DNA of 64,000 bases from an uncultured Lachnospiraceae bacterium (GCA_910586255.1 CAJUHR010000010.1:1-64000); one strand, 5' to 3'; numbered from the stretch's first letter, positions 25,817 to 35,020 are shown. Numbers and translations: made by a program. The notes: generated by a model not told the origin, from the letters alone.

Positions 25817-26998
25817 ATGTTCAATTTTAACTACTACACTCCCACCAAAGTAATCTTCGGAAAAGAGACAGAAAACCAGACCGGTACTCTGGTCAAAAAG
25901 GCCGGCGGAAGCCGGGTGCTGGTCCATTTCGGCGGACAGAGCGCTGTTCGCTCCGGTCTTATTGACCGGATCAAAAAATCCTTAGATGACGCCGGGCTCT
26001 GGCACACAGAATTAGGTGGTGTCGTCCCCAATCCCCGCCTGGAAAAGGTGCGGGAGGGAATCTCTCTGGGAAAAGAATCCCACATCGATTTTATCCTGGC
26101 CGTGGGCGGAGGCTCTGTCATCGATTCTGCAAAGGCAATCGCCTATGGCCTGGCTGAACCAGAGCTGGATGTATGGGAGCTTTTCGCCCACACCCGGACG
26201 GCAAAATCCTGCCTGCCAGTGGCTTCCGTGCTGACCATTGCCGCTGCCGGAAGCGAGATGAGCAACAGCTGTGTGATCACCAATGAAAAAACCGGCGAAA
26301 AGCGTTCCTACAATGACGACTTGGCCCGCCCTGTATTCGCTGTCATGAATCCGGAGCTGACCATGACGCTTCCCGACTATCAAACCCAATCCGGCTGTGT
26401 GGATATTATGATGCACACCATGGAGCGGTATTTTACCAATGGCGGCAATATGGAGACAACGGACGGGATCGCCGAGGCCCTTCTGCGCACCGTCATCAAA
26501 TGCGCAAAGATACTCCACAGAGATCCGTCAAACTACAATGCCCGGGCAGAGGTCATGTGGGCCTCCTCCCTTTCTCACAATGGTCTGACCGGCTGCGGCA
26601 ATGACGGCGGAGATTTTTCCTCCCACATGTTAGAGCATGAAATGGGCGGCATGTTTGACGTGACCCATGGAGCCGCCTTAGCCGCCATCTGGCCCTCCTG
26701 GGCAAAATATGTCTACAAGGATTGTCTGCCCCGTTTTGTAAAATACGCCCTCAATGTGATGGAGGTGGAGCCTGGAAGCACCGATGAGGAGACTGCCTTA
26801 AGAGGGATTGAAGCCATGAAGGACTTCTACCATCAGATCCGCATGCCTGTGAACATGACAGAGCTGGGCATCTCGCCTACCGAGGAGCAGATCCTTTTGA
26901 TGACCCGGTCCTGCGCCCAGGCTGCCGGTGGGAAAAAGGGGTCGGCAAAGGTGCTTTACCCGGAGGATATGGCTGCCATCTACCGGATGGCACGCTGA
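25817..26998 (+). CDS. Iron-containing alcohol dehydrogenase (BdhA-like)
   Basis: 393 residues of the Fe-ADH family. GGGSVIDSAKAIAYG binds NAD(P) and HEMGGMFDVTHGAALAAIWP carries iron ligands. The YYTPTKVIFGKE start is typical of NADPH-dependent butanol dehydrogenases. It reduces aldehydes to alcohols, or the reverse. Start 25817 has CGGAGG nine bases upstream. It is divergent from the LacI gene; no LacI operator copy lies near its own promoter. Confidence 0.92.
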   Translation: MFNFNYYTPTKVIFGKETENQTGTLVKKAGGSRVLVHFGGQSAVRSGLIDRIKKSLDDAGLWHTELGGVVPNPRLEKVREGISLGKESHIDFILAVGGGSVIDSAKAIAYGLAEPELDVWELFAHTRTAKSCLPVASVLTIAAAGSEMSNSCVITNEKTGEKRSYNDDLARPVFAVMNPELTMTLPDYQTQSGCVDIMMHTMERYFTNGGNMETTDGIAEALLRTVIKCAKILHRDPSNYNARAEVMWASSLSHNGLTGCGNDGGDFSSHMLEHEMGGMFDVTHGAALAAIWPSWAKYVYKDCLPRFVKYALNVMEVEPGSTDEETALRGIEAMKDFYHQIRMPVNMTELGISPTEEQILLMTRSCAQAAGGKKGSAKVLYPEDMAAIYRMAR

Positions 26999-27035
26999 CC
27001 AATCTGTCGGAACTTTATATAGAACTAATCCCCTT

Positions 27036-27064
27036 AAAAGCCAGATCAATTAGTCTGGCTTTTT
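27036..27064 (+). terminator. Terminator after the alcohol dehydrogenase
   Basis: AAAAGCCAGA pairs with TCTGGCTTTT around an 8-base loop and runs into a T stretch. Confidence 0.85.
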
Positions 27065-27338
27065 CTAAACAGGGGGGGGAAATACAAGCGGCTTTCTCCA
27101 GGCCCTTTCTGTAGGTTCAGGCGTATACTCTGGGTAAACCACAAAACATGATCCTCCAGCTCCTTCCAACAGGTATATTCCCCATGGTATAGCTCTATGA
27201 TCTTCCGTCCGGATACAGGTGCAGCGAAATATCTTTTTCTCCCAGCTTCTCTGCACATCTGCAAAACTCTGTACGGTTCCGCCTTAAGTCCTCCGGGGAG
27301 TCATCACAAATCCCTATTGCCAGATTCCCTGCACTCAT
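27065..27338 (-). pseudogene. Decayed LytTR-family response regulator
   Basis: ATG 27338, with AAAGGAGACAGGAG upstream, opens MSAGNLAIGICDDSPEDLRR and continues as a receiver-domain start with the acidic DD pair, but stops after 47 residues (ending YPDGRS). Further on, another frame reads IIELYHGEYTCWKELED, which resembles the middle of a LytTR DNA-binding domain. The phospho-acceptor part is missing, so both a deletion and a frameshift have occurred. The tract CCCCCCC near 27070 could add slippage. It marks the start of the accessory region. Confidence 0.55.
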
Positions 27339-27671
27339 CTATTCGAGTCTCCTGTCTCCTTTTGTGCTTTTTTGAAATGAAAAAACGATTTCCCCGCCCT
27401 CTTTCATCTTGATAACAGAAGGAGAATTTTTACCACTGTATTTCACGTTACGGATCTTCTCTGGCATATCTGTAAAAGTTTCCGGGAGGTAAATCTTCAC
27501 AACGCCATCAAATAGTTTTACCTCCGAAAAAACAATCAGCCCTTCTCCTGCATATATGCCAGATTGAATACATGAATAGCGGCTTTTTTCTAATTTTCTT
27601 CTTCTCCTTATAATATCTTTATCCAAATATTCCTTTTCCTTTGTCAAAACCTGTTCCTCCGTTTTAATCAT
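27339..27671 (-). CDS. Small hypothetical protein linked to secreted-toxin loci
   Basis: 110 residues: a charged, helical N-terminus (to about 40), then beta-type sequence IYLPETFTDMPEKIRNVKYS and GGEIVFSF. This pattern recalls small proteins I know beside type VII (LXG/WXG) effector genes in Clostridia, which is association only. Start 27671 has AGGAGAGGC upstream and overlaps the stop of the membrane-protein gene by 8 bp. Confidence 0.6.
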   Translation of the reverse strand: MIKTEEQVLTKEKEYLDKDIIRRRRKLEKSRYSCIQSGIYAGEGLIVFSEVKLFDGVVKIYLPETFTDMPEKIRNVKYSGKNSPSVIKMKEGGEIVFSFQKSTKGDRRLE

Positions 27672-28485
27672 CAAAGCCTCTCCTAAACCACTTTTCGTAT
27701 TCGGTTTCATCATGCATAAATTTTTCGTCAAACTTTTCGTGTTCTTCCTCCGTCAGCACCCTGCCTTCCATAGTATCAACCTCAGGATTCCACTCTTTGA
27801 TAAATTCTATAAGAAATTCTCCTGCTGCTTTCTCTGTCATTGCTGATATTTTTCTTTGCTTGTCTGCCAAAAGATCAATCCAAAGATGATACAGGCTGAG
27901 CCCTCCTCCGCTACTATATTCTGTATACGTGCTCTCATAAAAATATATAATTTTGATGTCACTCTTTCTGAGCACACACCAAAACCGTTGAAACCAGATA
28001 AAATCCCGGGTCATAATACCGGTATCTTTGCCCCCAAGAGAATATGCCTCCCCTTTCAGCCATATCCGTTTTGTCCCCGGCTCCATCACCTGTCTGGCAA
28101 ACTCCTGTAAATCAGACCGGCTCATTCCACTGTTTTTCATGTATTTTTGAATAATTTCCGATTCGCCTTTTATTCCTTCTGTTCTCCACATTTTAATTAT
28201 GGGAACAACGAAAATAGTTGAAATAATAATAGAGCCAAGAATTGGGGCTATATCAAAAAAATCCCGAAAACTTCTTATGGCGATCCCATTCTTCAAAAAA
28301 CCTGAAACCGCTATTGTTAAAATACAGAGGAAAAGAACTATACCATATACACAATATACCCATCCAATTCTCCATCTTTTCACCTGGGATGCAAAAAATC
28401 CTTTAGGAAAATTTCTTTGTCTATAGGCATCATCCATCTCTACAAAATAGTCTTCAATTTTTTCTTTATAATCAAATATTCCCAT
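27664..28485 (-). CDS. Membrane protein of unknown function in the toxin/immunity region
   Basis: 273 residues. The N-terminus is charged and cytosolic; two membrane segments lie at about 38-61 and 75-99; a soluble domain of some 170 residues follows and ends in acidic/aromatic MHDETEYEKWFRRGFDD. No catalytic motif is visible. A decayed duplicate of its C-terminus lies at 28567-28634. No clear ribosome site precedes the ATG. It may be part of a type VII secretion accessory set (inference). Confidence 0.6.
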   Translation of the reverse strand: MGIFDYKEKIEDYFVEMDDAYRQRNFPKGFFASQVKRWRIGWVYCVYGIVLFLCILTIAVSGFLKNGIAIRSFRDFFDIAPILGSIIISTIFVVPIIKMWRTEGIKGESEIIQKYMKNSGMSRSDLQEFARQVMEPGTKRIWLKGEAYSLGGKDTGIMTRDFIWFQRFWCVLRKSDIKIIYFYESTYTEYSSGGGLSLYHLWIDLLADKQRKISAMTEKAAGEFLIEFIKEWNPEVDTMEGRVLTEEEHEKFDEKFMHDETEYEKWFRRGFDD

Positions 28486-28566
28486 ATTGTTTTATGTATG
28501 ATAGGTGTCTTCACAGTAAATCTGTGCCAGGTTATCACTTTATTCCTCCAAAATTATGCTTTCTGT

Positions 28567-28634
28567 TTATCCCTCAAAATTTTCCTTAAACCAGGTTTCA
28601 TAATCTGTTCCGTCATGAATAAATTCTTCGTAAA
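28567..28634 (-). pseudogene. C-terminal remnant of a paralogue of the 27664 membrane protein
   Basis: The minus strand reads IYEEFIHDGTDYETWF and KENFEG before a stop, matching the end of the neighbouring protein (EKFMHDETEYEKWF and RRGFDD). Nothing else of the gene remains. Confidence 0.6.
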
Positions 28635-28649
28635 TTGATTTTATATTAT

Positions 28650-29422
28650 CTAATATATAATCTTATATAAATCTTTTGTTTCTGCATTTTCTTCCATATT
28701 TTTAACAGCTATATCAAATGCTTTTTTTATCATTTTTAAAGCCGCACTATGATTTCCCAATTCCATATTAATATATCCCATACTGTTATACATATTCGAT
28801 ATTTGCCTTTCATAAGTATAAGATAAATCCTGGCTAATATATATATCCATTGCTTTTCGGCTGTAAAAATATGCTGTCTCAAAATCTTCTTCCATAATTG
28901 AAACCCGAGCAAGATATGTATATCCTTCTGCTACCTTTATATCATCTATCTTCCAATAATATTCTGCATATCTCTTCCCTTTTTCAAAACAATTTTTTGC
29001 ACCTTTTAGTTCTCCCTCTAACTGGTAGAGCTCTCCAAGCATTTCCACATCTTCTTTCTTTTCTAAACCCTCCCTGGCCTCATGAACATAAGCATATGCC
29101 CTATCTAATTTGCCAATTTAAAGATAACTCTCCCCTATTTTTCCTTTTATCCAATATTCCATTGTAGTACCAGGCTGTATCTCTTCTTTTATCCTGTCCA
29201 ATGCCTGTTCATAATACAGAATTGATTCCTCATAATTTTGGGCGTTATAGTAACCGACAGCTGTCTGATACTCTTCAAAATCCAGAATTTCCGAATTCAT
29301 TGTTTCTTCATATCTATATTTGCTATTTAAACATCCGGAAATCCCCAATACAATGGACATCAAAAAAATATGCAAATAATTTCTTTTCTAAATTTCAAAA
29401 TATTTTTTAAAATTTGTTGCAT
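28650..29422 (-). pseudogene. TPR lipoprotein broken by a frameshift and an in-frame stop
   Basis: ATG 29422 has CAGGAGAATGG upstream and opens a lipoprotein signal, but the frame stops after 20 residues. Adding one T to the T7 run at 29362-29368 joins it to SIVLGISGCLNS, a good lipobox, and on into tetratricopeptide repeats. A second defect is TAA at 29118-29120 in the same frame, where GESYL continues as IGKLDRAYAYVHEA. The restored protein would be about 255 residues, anchored outside the membrane, a scaffold type. Both lesions together suggest decay; one is a homopolymer, so base-calling error must be excluded. Confidence 0.7.
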
Positions 29423-29464
29423 TTTACCATTCTCCTGTATAATTATTTCATGATATATTTTATT

Positions 29465-30050
29465 CTAATCCATTTGTTTTTTTATTTGATCAAAGCTGTT
29501 TTTATCCATTTCTTGTTTATCACCCTCTTCTCCCACCCGCGTTTTCACACTATATGTCACTCCTGGATCCTCCCCCACACAATATTGCTCCCCCTTCTCT
29601 CATTCATATAGTCCGTTCTCTCCACTCTTTGAAAGAATCGGATCTCTCCTACCTTTTTACATTCTTTATCCAAAAACTGCTCTGCAAAAAACATATATTC
29701 TTCTGTAAATGCATATGCGCGAATACTGTCCACCCAATTATCACGAATTTCATGGTTTATCGCTGATATGATATTATATGTATCCGTTATTCTTGACAGC
29801 TTTTTATTGAATTTTTTTAATCCTCCGGATAAGATCCTCCCAATTTTTTATACACATCTTCTTCAATACCATCAAACCCGAATGCTGACGAAATCACTGC
29901 TTTCTTTTCGCTTAAGTTTCCCTTTATATAATCATATACCGTCATTCCTATCGATATCATACCTGCAATCGTTCCTATACCCTCTGGAACATGTCTCAGA
30001 ATCGTAAGCAAAGCCGCTAAATATTGCTGTTCTTCCTACTTTTATATTCT
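29465..30050 (-). pseudogene. Remnant of a polymorphic-toxin-like protein
   Basis: The first frame (30050 to 29817) gives TILRHVPEGIGTIAGMISIG then MTVYDYIKGNLSEKKAV, a glycine-rich hydrophobic stretch like the linker of secreted toxins. A second frame (29820 to 29465) has no start codon and gives about 117 charged residues, including NWVDSIRAYAFTEEY. One extra A in the A6 run near 29844-29849 would join them. The N-terminal part is absent. The C-terminal domain is not recognised. Confidence 0.5.
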
Positions 30051-30306
30051 ACCATAAACTTCCTTATGTAATTTCTTTTATATGATTTAAATACTTCAAA
30101 TATTTCTGATATTTCGGGATTTATTCTATTAAAGAAAGAAGAAAACTGCATAAAATATTCTCCATTTTTCACTTCTATTTTAGGTTTAAACCAAGACATC
30201 TTGTTAATTTCTTCCTGGATTTTTTTATCACAGAATCTATTTGCTCTTCTTCAAAAAAAGATTTATAAGTTTCTCTAATTGTTATCCAACCGTGTAACTC
30301 TATCAT
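30017..30306 (-). pseudogene. Imm7-family immunity gene, frameshifted copy
   Basis: ATG 30306, with AGAAGGAGGAG upstream, starts MIELHGWITIRETYKSFFEE as in the intact copy at 33730. An A7 run at 30221-30227 replaces A8 of the intact gene and shifts the frame. After the EIFEVFK codons the sequence departs from Imm7 entirely, so the last third is lost. It lies next to the toxin remnant at 29465. Confidence 0.75.
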
Positions 30307-30337
30307 TCCAATCTCCTCCTTCTAATTATGCACTCCT
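30086..30337 (-). repeat. Direct repeat, copy 1 (Imm7 5' part)
   Basis: 252 bp, about 97% identical to 33916-34168 (five or six substitutions and one base less in the A run). It covers the Imm7 leader and first two thirds. Same orientation as copy 2. Confidence 0.9.
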
Positions 30338-30386
30338 CCTGAATCCCCCTTATAATTTTCCCCAACGGTTAATTGTGAATTTCCTA

Positions 30387-30644
30387 TTACTCTTCGCTTA
30401 ATCTTTCATTAAGTAATTGACTGATAGCCTTACAAATTTGTTCTTTTTTTAGGTATTTTTTTATAGTTAGAAACACTTTTTTTTCGTTACTTGTAAAATT
30501 TTTAGCATATCTTTCAAAATATTCCTCATTATTTTTAACCAACTGTATTATTTCTGTTACATATACATCAATATTCTGTGGATAAAAATAAATGCGTCCT
30601 AATCTTTTCCGCATTTCGATGCGAAAATAATTATAATCTCCCAT
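30387..30644 (-). CDS. Hypothetical protein in immunity array
   Basis: 85 residues, Lys/Glu/Tyr-rich and probably helical (QNIDVYVTEIIQLVKNNEEY). No recognised family. It starts 5 bp after the stop of the acidic gene at 30650, so the two are probably translated together. Very AT-rich. Confidence 0.55.
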   Translation of the reverse strand: MGDYNYFRIEMRKRLGRIYFYPQNIDVYVTEIIQLVKNNEEYFERYAKNFTSNEKKVFLTIKKYLKKEQICKAISQLLNERLSEE

Positions 30645-30649
30645 AATCT

Positions 30650-30955
30650 CTATTTCCCCATAAACTCTTCAGCAATTTTTATATCCGATTTCATTTGCAA
30701 TTCCGGATATTTTCTATCTAATTTATATAAAGTATCAATAAATTGTTCACTTTGAAGATTAAAAGAAATATCTTCAAAAATCTCACTTATATAAAATAAT
30801 TGTTCTTCCGTGCATTCATTCAAAAAATCTATAGTTTCCTCACTATTCTCACTTAATAATTCTGTCAATTTGTCCCATATATGATATAATTCAGGATCAT
30901 TTTCCTCAATCAATACACGTTCGCACAAACAATCTATCACGGCTTCTCTATTCAT
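30650..30955 (-). CDS. Predicted small acidic immunity-type protein
   Basis: 101 residues, strongly acidic and all-helical, with TEEQLFYISEIFEDISFNLQ in the middle. Short acidic helical proteins of this sort commonly neutralise toxins in contact-dependent and type VII loci (general knowledge), and similar sequences occur in such arrays; the exact family is not named here. Start 30955 (ATG) is preferred over TTG 30988, although the ribosome site is weak. Confidence 0.6.
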   Translation of the reverse strand: MNREAVIDCLCERVLIEENDPELYHIWDKLTELLSENSEETIDFLNECTEEQLFYISEIFEDISFNLQSEQFIDTLYKLDRKYPELQMKSDIKIAEEFMGK

Positions 30956-31034
30956 ATTTTTTACTTTATCACAATTTTCGTGATACAATATTAAGAAATA
31001 TTTTCATCCATTATGCAACCATAAAAATATGATT

Positions 31035-31493
31035 TTAACTATTCCTATCTAAGTGTATTACACTTTTTCCTAATAGTTTATATGGAAAATCTGTTTCATA
31101 CCCTTCTTGTACATAGGTATATATGATATCCTTATCTCTTTTCAAAATAATCTCTGATCCATTCTCTAATAACATAAAATTTTCAGAGTTATCATCTAAT
31201 ATCAAGGCCAGCATCATAAAAAGTATTCTAATTCCTTGATCGAACGTCTTTCCAAAAATTTGTAACCGTATACTTATATTACCCTCAAAAGAAAATACCT
31301 CCTTTATGACATCCATTCCGACTATTTCGTCTGTTTCTATAATAAAAGATAAGTACTTACATACAATGCTAATATACTCTGAATATTTCTTGTATTTTAC
31401 TTCTATTTTCATTTTTCTATTAAGCAGATCGTATATATACTCTGCCCATTCTATTAATGACATTTCACTGAAAAACACTAATTCATAATCCAT
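31035..31493 (-). CDS. Predicted immunity protein of unknown family
   Basis: 152 residues, single domain, no membrane segment. MDYELVFFSEMSLIEWAEYI begins it; a hydrophobic helix GIRILFMMLALILDD lies near residue 97 and the end is beta-rich. Family not recognised. Size, low GC and position in the array suggest an orphan immunity gene (inference). Confidence 0.5.
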   Translation of the reverse strand: MDYELVFFSEMSLIEWAEYIYDLLNRKMKIEVKYKKYSEYISIVCKYLSFIIETDEIVGMDVIKEVFSFEGNISIRLQIFGKTFDQGIRILFMMLALILDDNSENFMLLENGSEIILKRDKDIIYTYVQEGYETDFPYKLLGKSVIHLDRNS

Positions 31494-31554
31494 ACAAATT
31501 CCTCATAAATTCATTCAAATATATCAATAATTATCTCTATATTTCCTATAGAAT

Positions 31555-32258
31555 CTAAAAAAGCTGCTCTCTAAGTTCATCAATCAATTTAATTTCATCC
31601 TCTCTATTAGCGTCAATTGCTATATCCTTAATTGATAAAATACCATTCCTAAATAAGACCAAGGGATTTTCTTTTTCGATTTTCCATATCTTATTTATTC
31701 CCATATTATCAACTATATCTTTTGACCAATAATTAATCCAATATATAGATATAGGCATGTCTTTTTCTAAATATTTTCCATATTTTTTATATAATGCTCT
31801 ATTTGAAACACATCCCCAAAAAGGCATATAAACCTGTACAAGTCATTCAAATAAACTATAAATTATTTGAGAGATATTCTTATCAAAAAAATTCCATGAT
31901 ATTGGAAATCCGATAATTAGAGTATCATAAAATTTTTCACTACTATTTCCTATATTCAAAGAAATAGAAATACAATTCTGTCTATCTAAAGAAGAGAAAA
32001 AAGAGATGGAATATCCTAAATCATTAAAAATCATGCTCCCCTCTTTGTTTACCCCTTTCATAAGTTCATTTGTAAAATTATCTCGATTCCATTCAAATTT
32101 TTTATTTCATTTTTTGATAATGCTGTCAAGTAATTAGGCCTGAAATCTATAGGATATTCTTGCAATATATCCAAAACTCTATAACCATAGTCTGAAATTT
32201 CTTCAAATGTTTTTTCTCCTGCTTTTTTCCATAGAATTATTGAATGTTTTTGTATCAT
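31555..32258 (-). pseudogene. Imm52-like immunity gene, broken twice
   Basis: Three open pieces read in series: 32258-32058 (IILWKKAGEKTFEEISDYGY), 32061-31843 (SISFFSSLDRQNCISISLNI) and 31827-31555 (MPFWGCVSNRALYKKYGKYL). The first junction is a frameshift (ATGA overlap). The second is an in-frame TGA at 31843-31845, since the reading frame continues unchanged for five codons into the third piece. The restored protein of about 230 residues resembles Imm52, with moderate certainty. Confidence 0.55.
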
Positions 32259-32397
32259 ATTCCCATCCCAATATACGCCTTAAATTACAACACAATTTAT
32301 TTTATAATCTAATATACTCCAAAACAAAAACACTTTATAATAGTCTGTTTCTTTCCTGAATTGCATATCCTGTCATAATATCATTATTTTCTTTTAA

Positions 32398-32934
32398 TCA
32401 AAATATTTCTACATCTTCAAAATTCACTCCATCCAACTTGCAATCTACAAACCTGACATTTGAAAACTTTGAATGTTTAAAACTAGTATTTGTTAAATCC
32501 GTATTTTTAAATACTATATTTGTTAAATTTGCTCTGGCGATAAAGCAATTTTTCATTATCGAATTTTCAATAATTAAATCATTAAAACAGGATCCGTAAA
32601 AACTCGTTCGGAAAGAATCCAGATCTGTGATAACTGTTTGTCTAAAAGTAACATATTCTGCTTTTCCCTTTCTAAATGTATTCCTTTTCAAAATGCATTC
32701 TTCAAAAGTTGATCCACTCAAATTACTGCCACTTAAATATACATCTGTAAAATCACAATTGTTAAAAATCACTTCCAGAAATTCTGTATTATTAAGGTCA
32801 AATCCAGTAAATACCAACTTCTCTAACGAAGTGTCCTCATATTTTATCTCCATTTGTTCTTTCGACTTTCCCAATGAATAATCCGTATATTTTTGTAATT
32901 CAGCTAATATATTCATAATTATTTTATATGCCAC
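32398..32934 (-). CDS. Pentapeptide-repeat protein
   Basis: 178 residues. From about residue 40 the A/C-(D/N)-(L/F)-x-x pattern repeats in blocks (FDLNNTEFLEVIFNNCDFTD, ARANLTNIVFKNTDLTN), which fold as a right-handed beta-helix. Such proteins occur as immunity or scaffold units; no partner is proven. Start is uncertain: GTG 32934 or ATG 32916, both without a clear ribosome site. Confidence 0.7.
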   Translation of the reverse strand: MAYKIIMNILAELQKYTDYSLGKSKEQMEIKYEDTSLEKLVFTGFDLNNTEFLEVIFNNCDFTDVYLSGSNLSGSTFEECILKRNTFRKGKAEYVTFRQTVITDLDSFRTSFYGSCFNDLIIENSIMKNCFIARANLTNIVFKNTDLTNTSFKHSKFSNVRFVDCKLDGVNFEDVEIF

Positions 32935-32967
32935 AGGAAAAATATTTTAAGTCCTTTGCTACAAATA

Positions 32968-33441
32968 TTATGTATCTGATGTATCCATTAAAATCCTTTT
33001 AAAATCTTCATACATTTTAAAAGTAATTTCGATAATTTCTTCTAAATCTTCATATGTCCCGAAAATCAACTTTTTTATTCTGTAATTTCTATCAAGAATC
33101 CGCCTTGAATAAGTGCTCCAAGGTGCTCCGAGAAGCAAATTATCGTTTTCTTTGACTATCCAAACCATATCAACCATCCCATCTCGCAAAACCATATGTA
33201 CACCAAAAGTATACTTTCCCATCTGCTCCTCTTTAATTTTATAAAACTTTTCTTTTGCATCAAACATGGGAATATATTTCAAATTTTGTATCATTTCCAT
33301 AACTTCCTCACCATCTATATAAATCAGTCGATCTTCTGACGGTGTTCTCTCTGCATTAAATTTATTTGATAAATGTTCATATCGCTCAATAAAATTCATT
33401 TTAATTAAAGCCACTTTTATTTTAGAATTTAATTTTATCAT
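32968..33441 (-). CDS. Hypothetical protein in immunity array
   Basis: 157 residues (143 if the ATG at 33399 is used). Mixed alpha/beta with VHMVLRDGMVDMVWIVKEND and LGAPWSTYSRRI in the centre and a helical C-terminus. No named family. It overlaps the next upstream gene by 20 bp from ATG 33441. Confidence 0.5.
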   Translation of the reverse strand: MIKLNSKIKVALIKMNFIERYEHLSNKFNAERTPSEDRLIYIDGEEVMEMIQNLKYIPMFDAKEKFYKIKEEQMGKYTFGVHMVLRDGMVDMVWIVKENDNLLLGAPWSTYSRRILDRNYRIKKLIFGTYEDLEEIIEITFKMYEDFKRILMDTSDT

Positions 33442-33670
33442 TGTACTCCGTAAATCTTAAAATCACATCATATTCAGATGCTATTTTTATATAATATTCA
33501 ACATTACTTATATTTTCGTTATTTGCGGGTATCTCTAAAATATATTGACCCTTCAACTCTTTTCCATCAAGTTCTGGATATGCATTAGACCTTATTTTTG
33601 TTCCTCTGGCATATTTTTGTGAAAATTTCGACAAATATTCTCTATAAATTTCTTCACTAATTTTATCCAA
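33422..33670 (-). CDS. Small hypothetical protein in immunity array
   Basis: 82 residues: basic helical N-terminus, then beta-type KGQYILEIPANNENISNVEY and IASEYDVILRFTEYND. Family not recognised; it could be a truncated immunity gene. Confidence 0.45.
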   Translation of the reverse strand: MDKISEEIYREYLSKFSQKYARGTKIRSNAYPELDGKELKGQYILEIPANNENISNVEYYIKIASEYDVILRFTEYNDKIKF

Positions 33671-33729
33671 ATTAGTAGCTTTTCTGAAAATTATTTCTCC
33701 AATATCAAGATTAATTCGGCAGCATATTT

Positions 33730-34137
33730 CTACACATCAAAGCTATCTCTATCTTCTATTGTTGGAATTATCGGTGATAAAAATTCATCAAGATTTTCCT
33801 TTACCACTCCTCTGGCCAATGAAAAAACTTGAAAATAATTTTCCTTTCCATCAGTATCTTCATCATTATATAAATATATTATACCGTAGCTTCCTTCTGC
33901 AATTTTTCCTATTAATTTAAATACTTCAAATATTTCTGATGTTTCGGGATTTATTCTATTAGAGAAAGAAGAAAACTGCATAAAATATTCTCCATTTTTC
34001 ACTTCTATTTTAGGTCTAAACCAAGACATCTTATTAATTTCTTCCTGGATTTTTTTTATCACAGAATCTATTTGTTCTTCTTCAAAAAAAGATTTATAAG
34101 TTTCTCTAATTGTTATCCAACCGTGTAACTCTATCAT
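33730..34137 (-). CDS. Imm7-family immunity protein
   Basis: 135 residues. The start MIELHGWITIRETY is the Imm7 signature as I know it, and the rest (IGKIAEGSYGIIYLYNDEDT) agrees with the family. Imm7 proteins protect against nuclease or similar toxins of contact-dependent and type VII systems. The gene lies 15 bp downstream of the CdiA-CT-like toxin ORF, the expected toxin-immunity order. GGAGGAG precedes the ATG. A frameshifted near copy is at 30017. Confidence 0.75.
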   Translation of the reverse strand: MIELHGWITIRETYKSFFEEEQIDSVIKKIQEEINKMSWFRPKIEVKNGEYFMQFSSFSNRINPETSEIFEVFKLIGKIAEGSYGIIYLYNDEDTDGKENYFQVFSLARGVVKENLDEFLSPIIPTIEDRDSFDV

Positions 34138-34168
34138 TCCAATCTCCTCCTTCTAATTATGCACTCCT
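33916..34168 (-). repeat. Direct repeat, copy 2 (Imm7 5' part)
   Basis: 253 bp, about 97% identical to 30086-30337 and in the same orientation. It reaches from inside the intact Imm7 gene to the last codons of the toxin ORF. Confidence 0.9.
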
Positions 34169-34746
34169 AATGGCTCCACATCAATAACATTCTCTACACC
34201 ATATCTCTTTGCATATTCATCAATTTTTCGTAATACATCTTCTGTTGGGACTCCTTCAAACTGAAAATAAGCTTTTTTCCCCGTTTCTTTCGCTGCTTCA
34301 AAAGTGGCTTTTGTTTGATTTCTCCAACTTTTACCATAAGATTTTAAATCTGGTTTTGCTTGAGCAATATATTCATCACTTATAACATCAAATTCCCTTG
34401 CTTTAGGATCGCTTGAAAATTTAACTCTGGATTCCCCACCAATTCTTTCTGCTAATGCATCTGCTGCCTTCTTTGCCGCTTCAAAATTCGCCCCTTCAAG
34501 CCTTGCCCCTCGGAAATCCGCCCCACGATAGATACACTCCGGAAAGCTTGCTTCCCGCAAATCGGCCTCCACAAAGCTCCCTTCCGAATATCCCACCAAA
34601 CTCCATCCCACCCAGGTTTTTTCCCATCATACATGAATGTTTTTTCTATCCGGGCTTTCCGCTAATCTGCTTTTGTAAAATCCGCTCCATGGAGAATACT
34701 GCCGGACAGACATGCCCCTTTGAGGCGGCTTCTCACAAACCATGGT
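34153..34746 (-). pseudogene. Pentapeptide-repeat protein with CdiA-CT-like nuclease domain, 5' end decayed
   Basis: An intact frame 34611-34153 (152 residues, GTG start) has pentapeptide repeats (FVEADLREASF, YRGADFRGARLEGANFEAA) and then a domain with REFDVISDEYIAQAK and FEAAKETGKKAYFQFEG, the layout of the CdiA C-terminal tRNase domain (PD-(D/E)xK fold, catalytic Asp and QxK). Upstream the repeats go on in another frame (LKGACLSGSILHGADFTKAD, then TAG). So a longer secreted or repeat protein has lost its N-terminus by a nonsense codon and a frameshift. Confidence 0.65.
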
Positions 34747-34924
34747 AAGCGATGAATAACATGTCGGTTTTACATCTCTTCAAATCTGTGTAATCCTCTA
34801 TACAAATGGAGATACTTCTACATCGATTCTCGAAATCTTGCATCCGGAGCATAGTATTTCAAAGCCGTTCATCTGCCCTGTGCATACACACTCCATTTAT
34901 ATAGTAGGAAGGAGTGAGCTGGCA

Positions 34925-35020
34925 ATGGCTCAAAAACGTATCAAACATACGGATCAGGAATGGTTTGATCTGATCACAGAATGCAGGAGGTTGTCTGTCT
35001 GGATGTTTCCAAACGGATAA
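34925..35020 (+). pseudogene. IS66-type accessory gene (tnpA) remnant
   Basis: ATG 34925, with GGAAGGAG upstream, gives MAQKRIKHTDQEWFDLITEC and a few more residues, matching the N-terminus of IS66 accessory protein TnpA. It stops at 35020, and no IS66 tnpB or tnpC follows. Confidence 0.6.

Noticed and set aside
29414..30007. Hydrophobic plus-strand frames
   Set aside because: They are shadows of AT-rich minus-strand toxin remnants.
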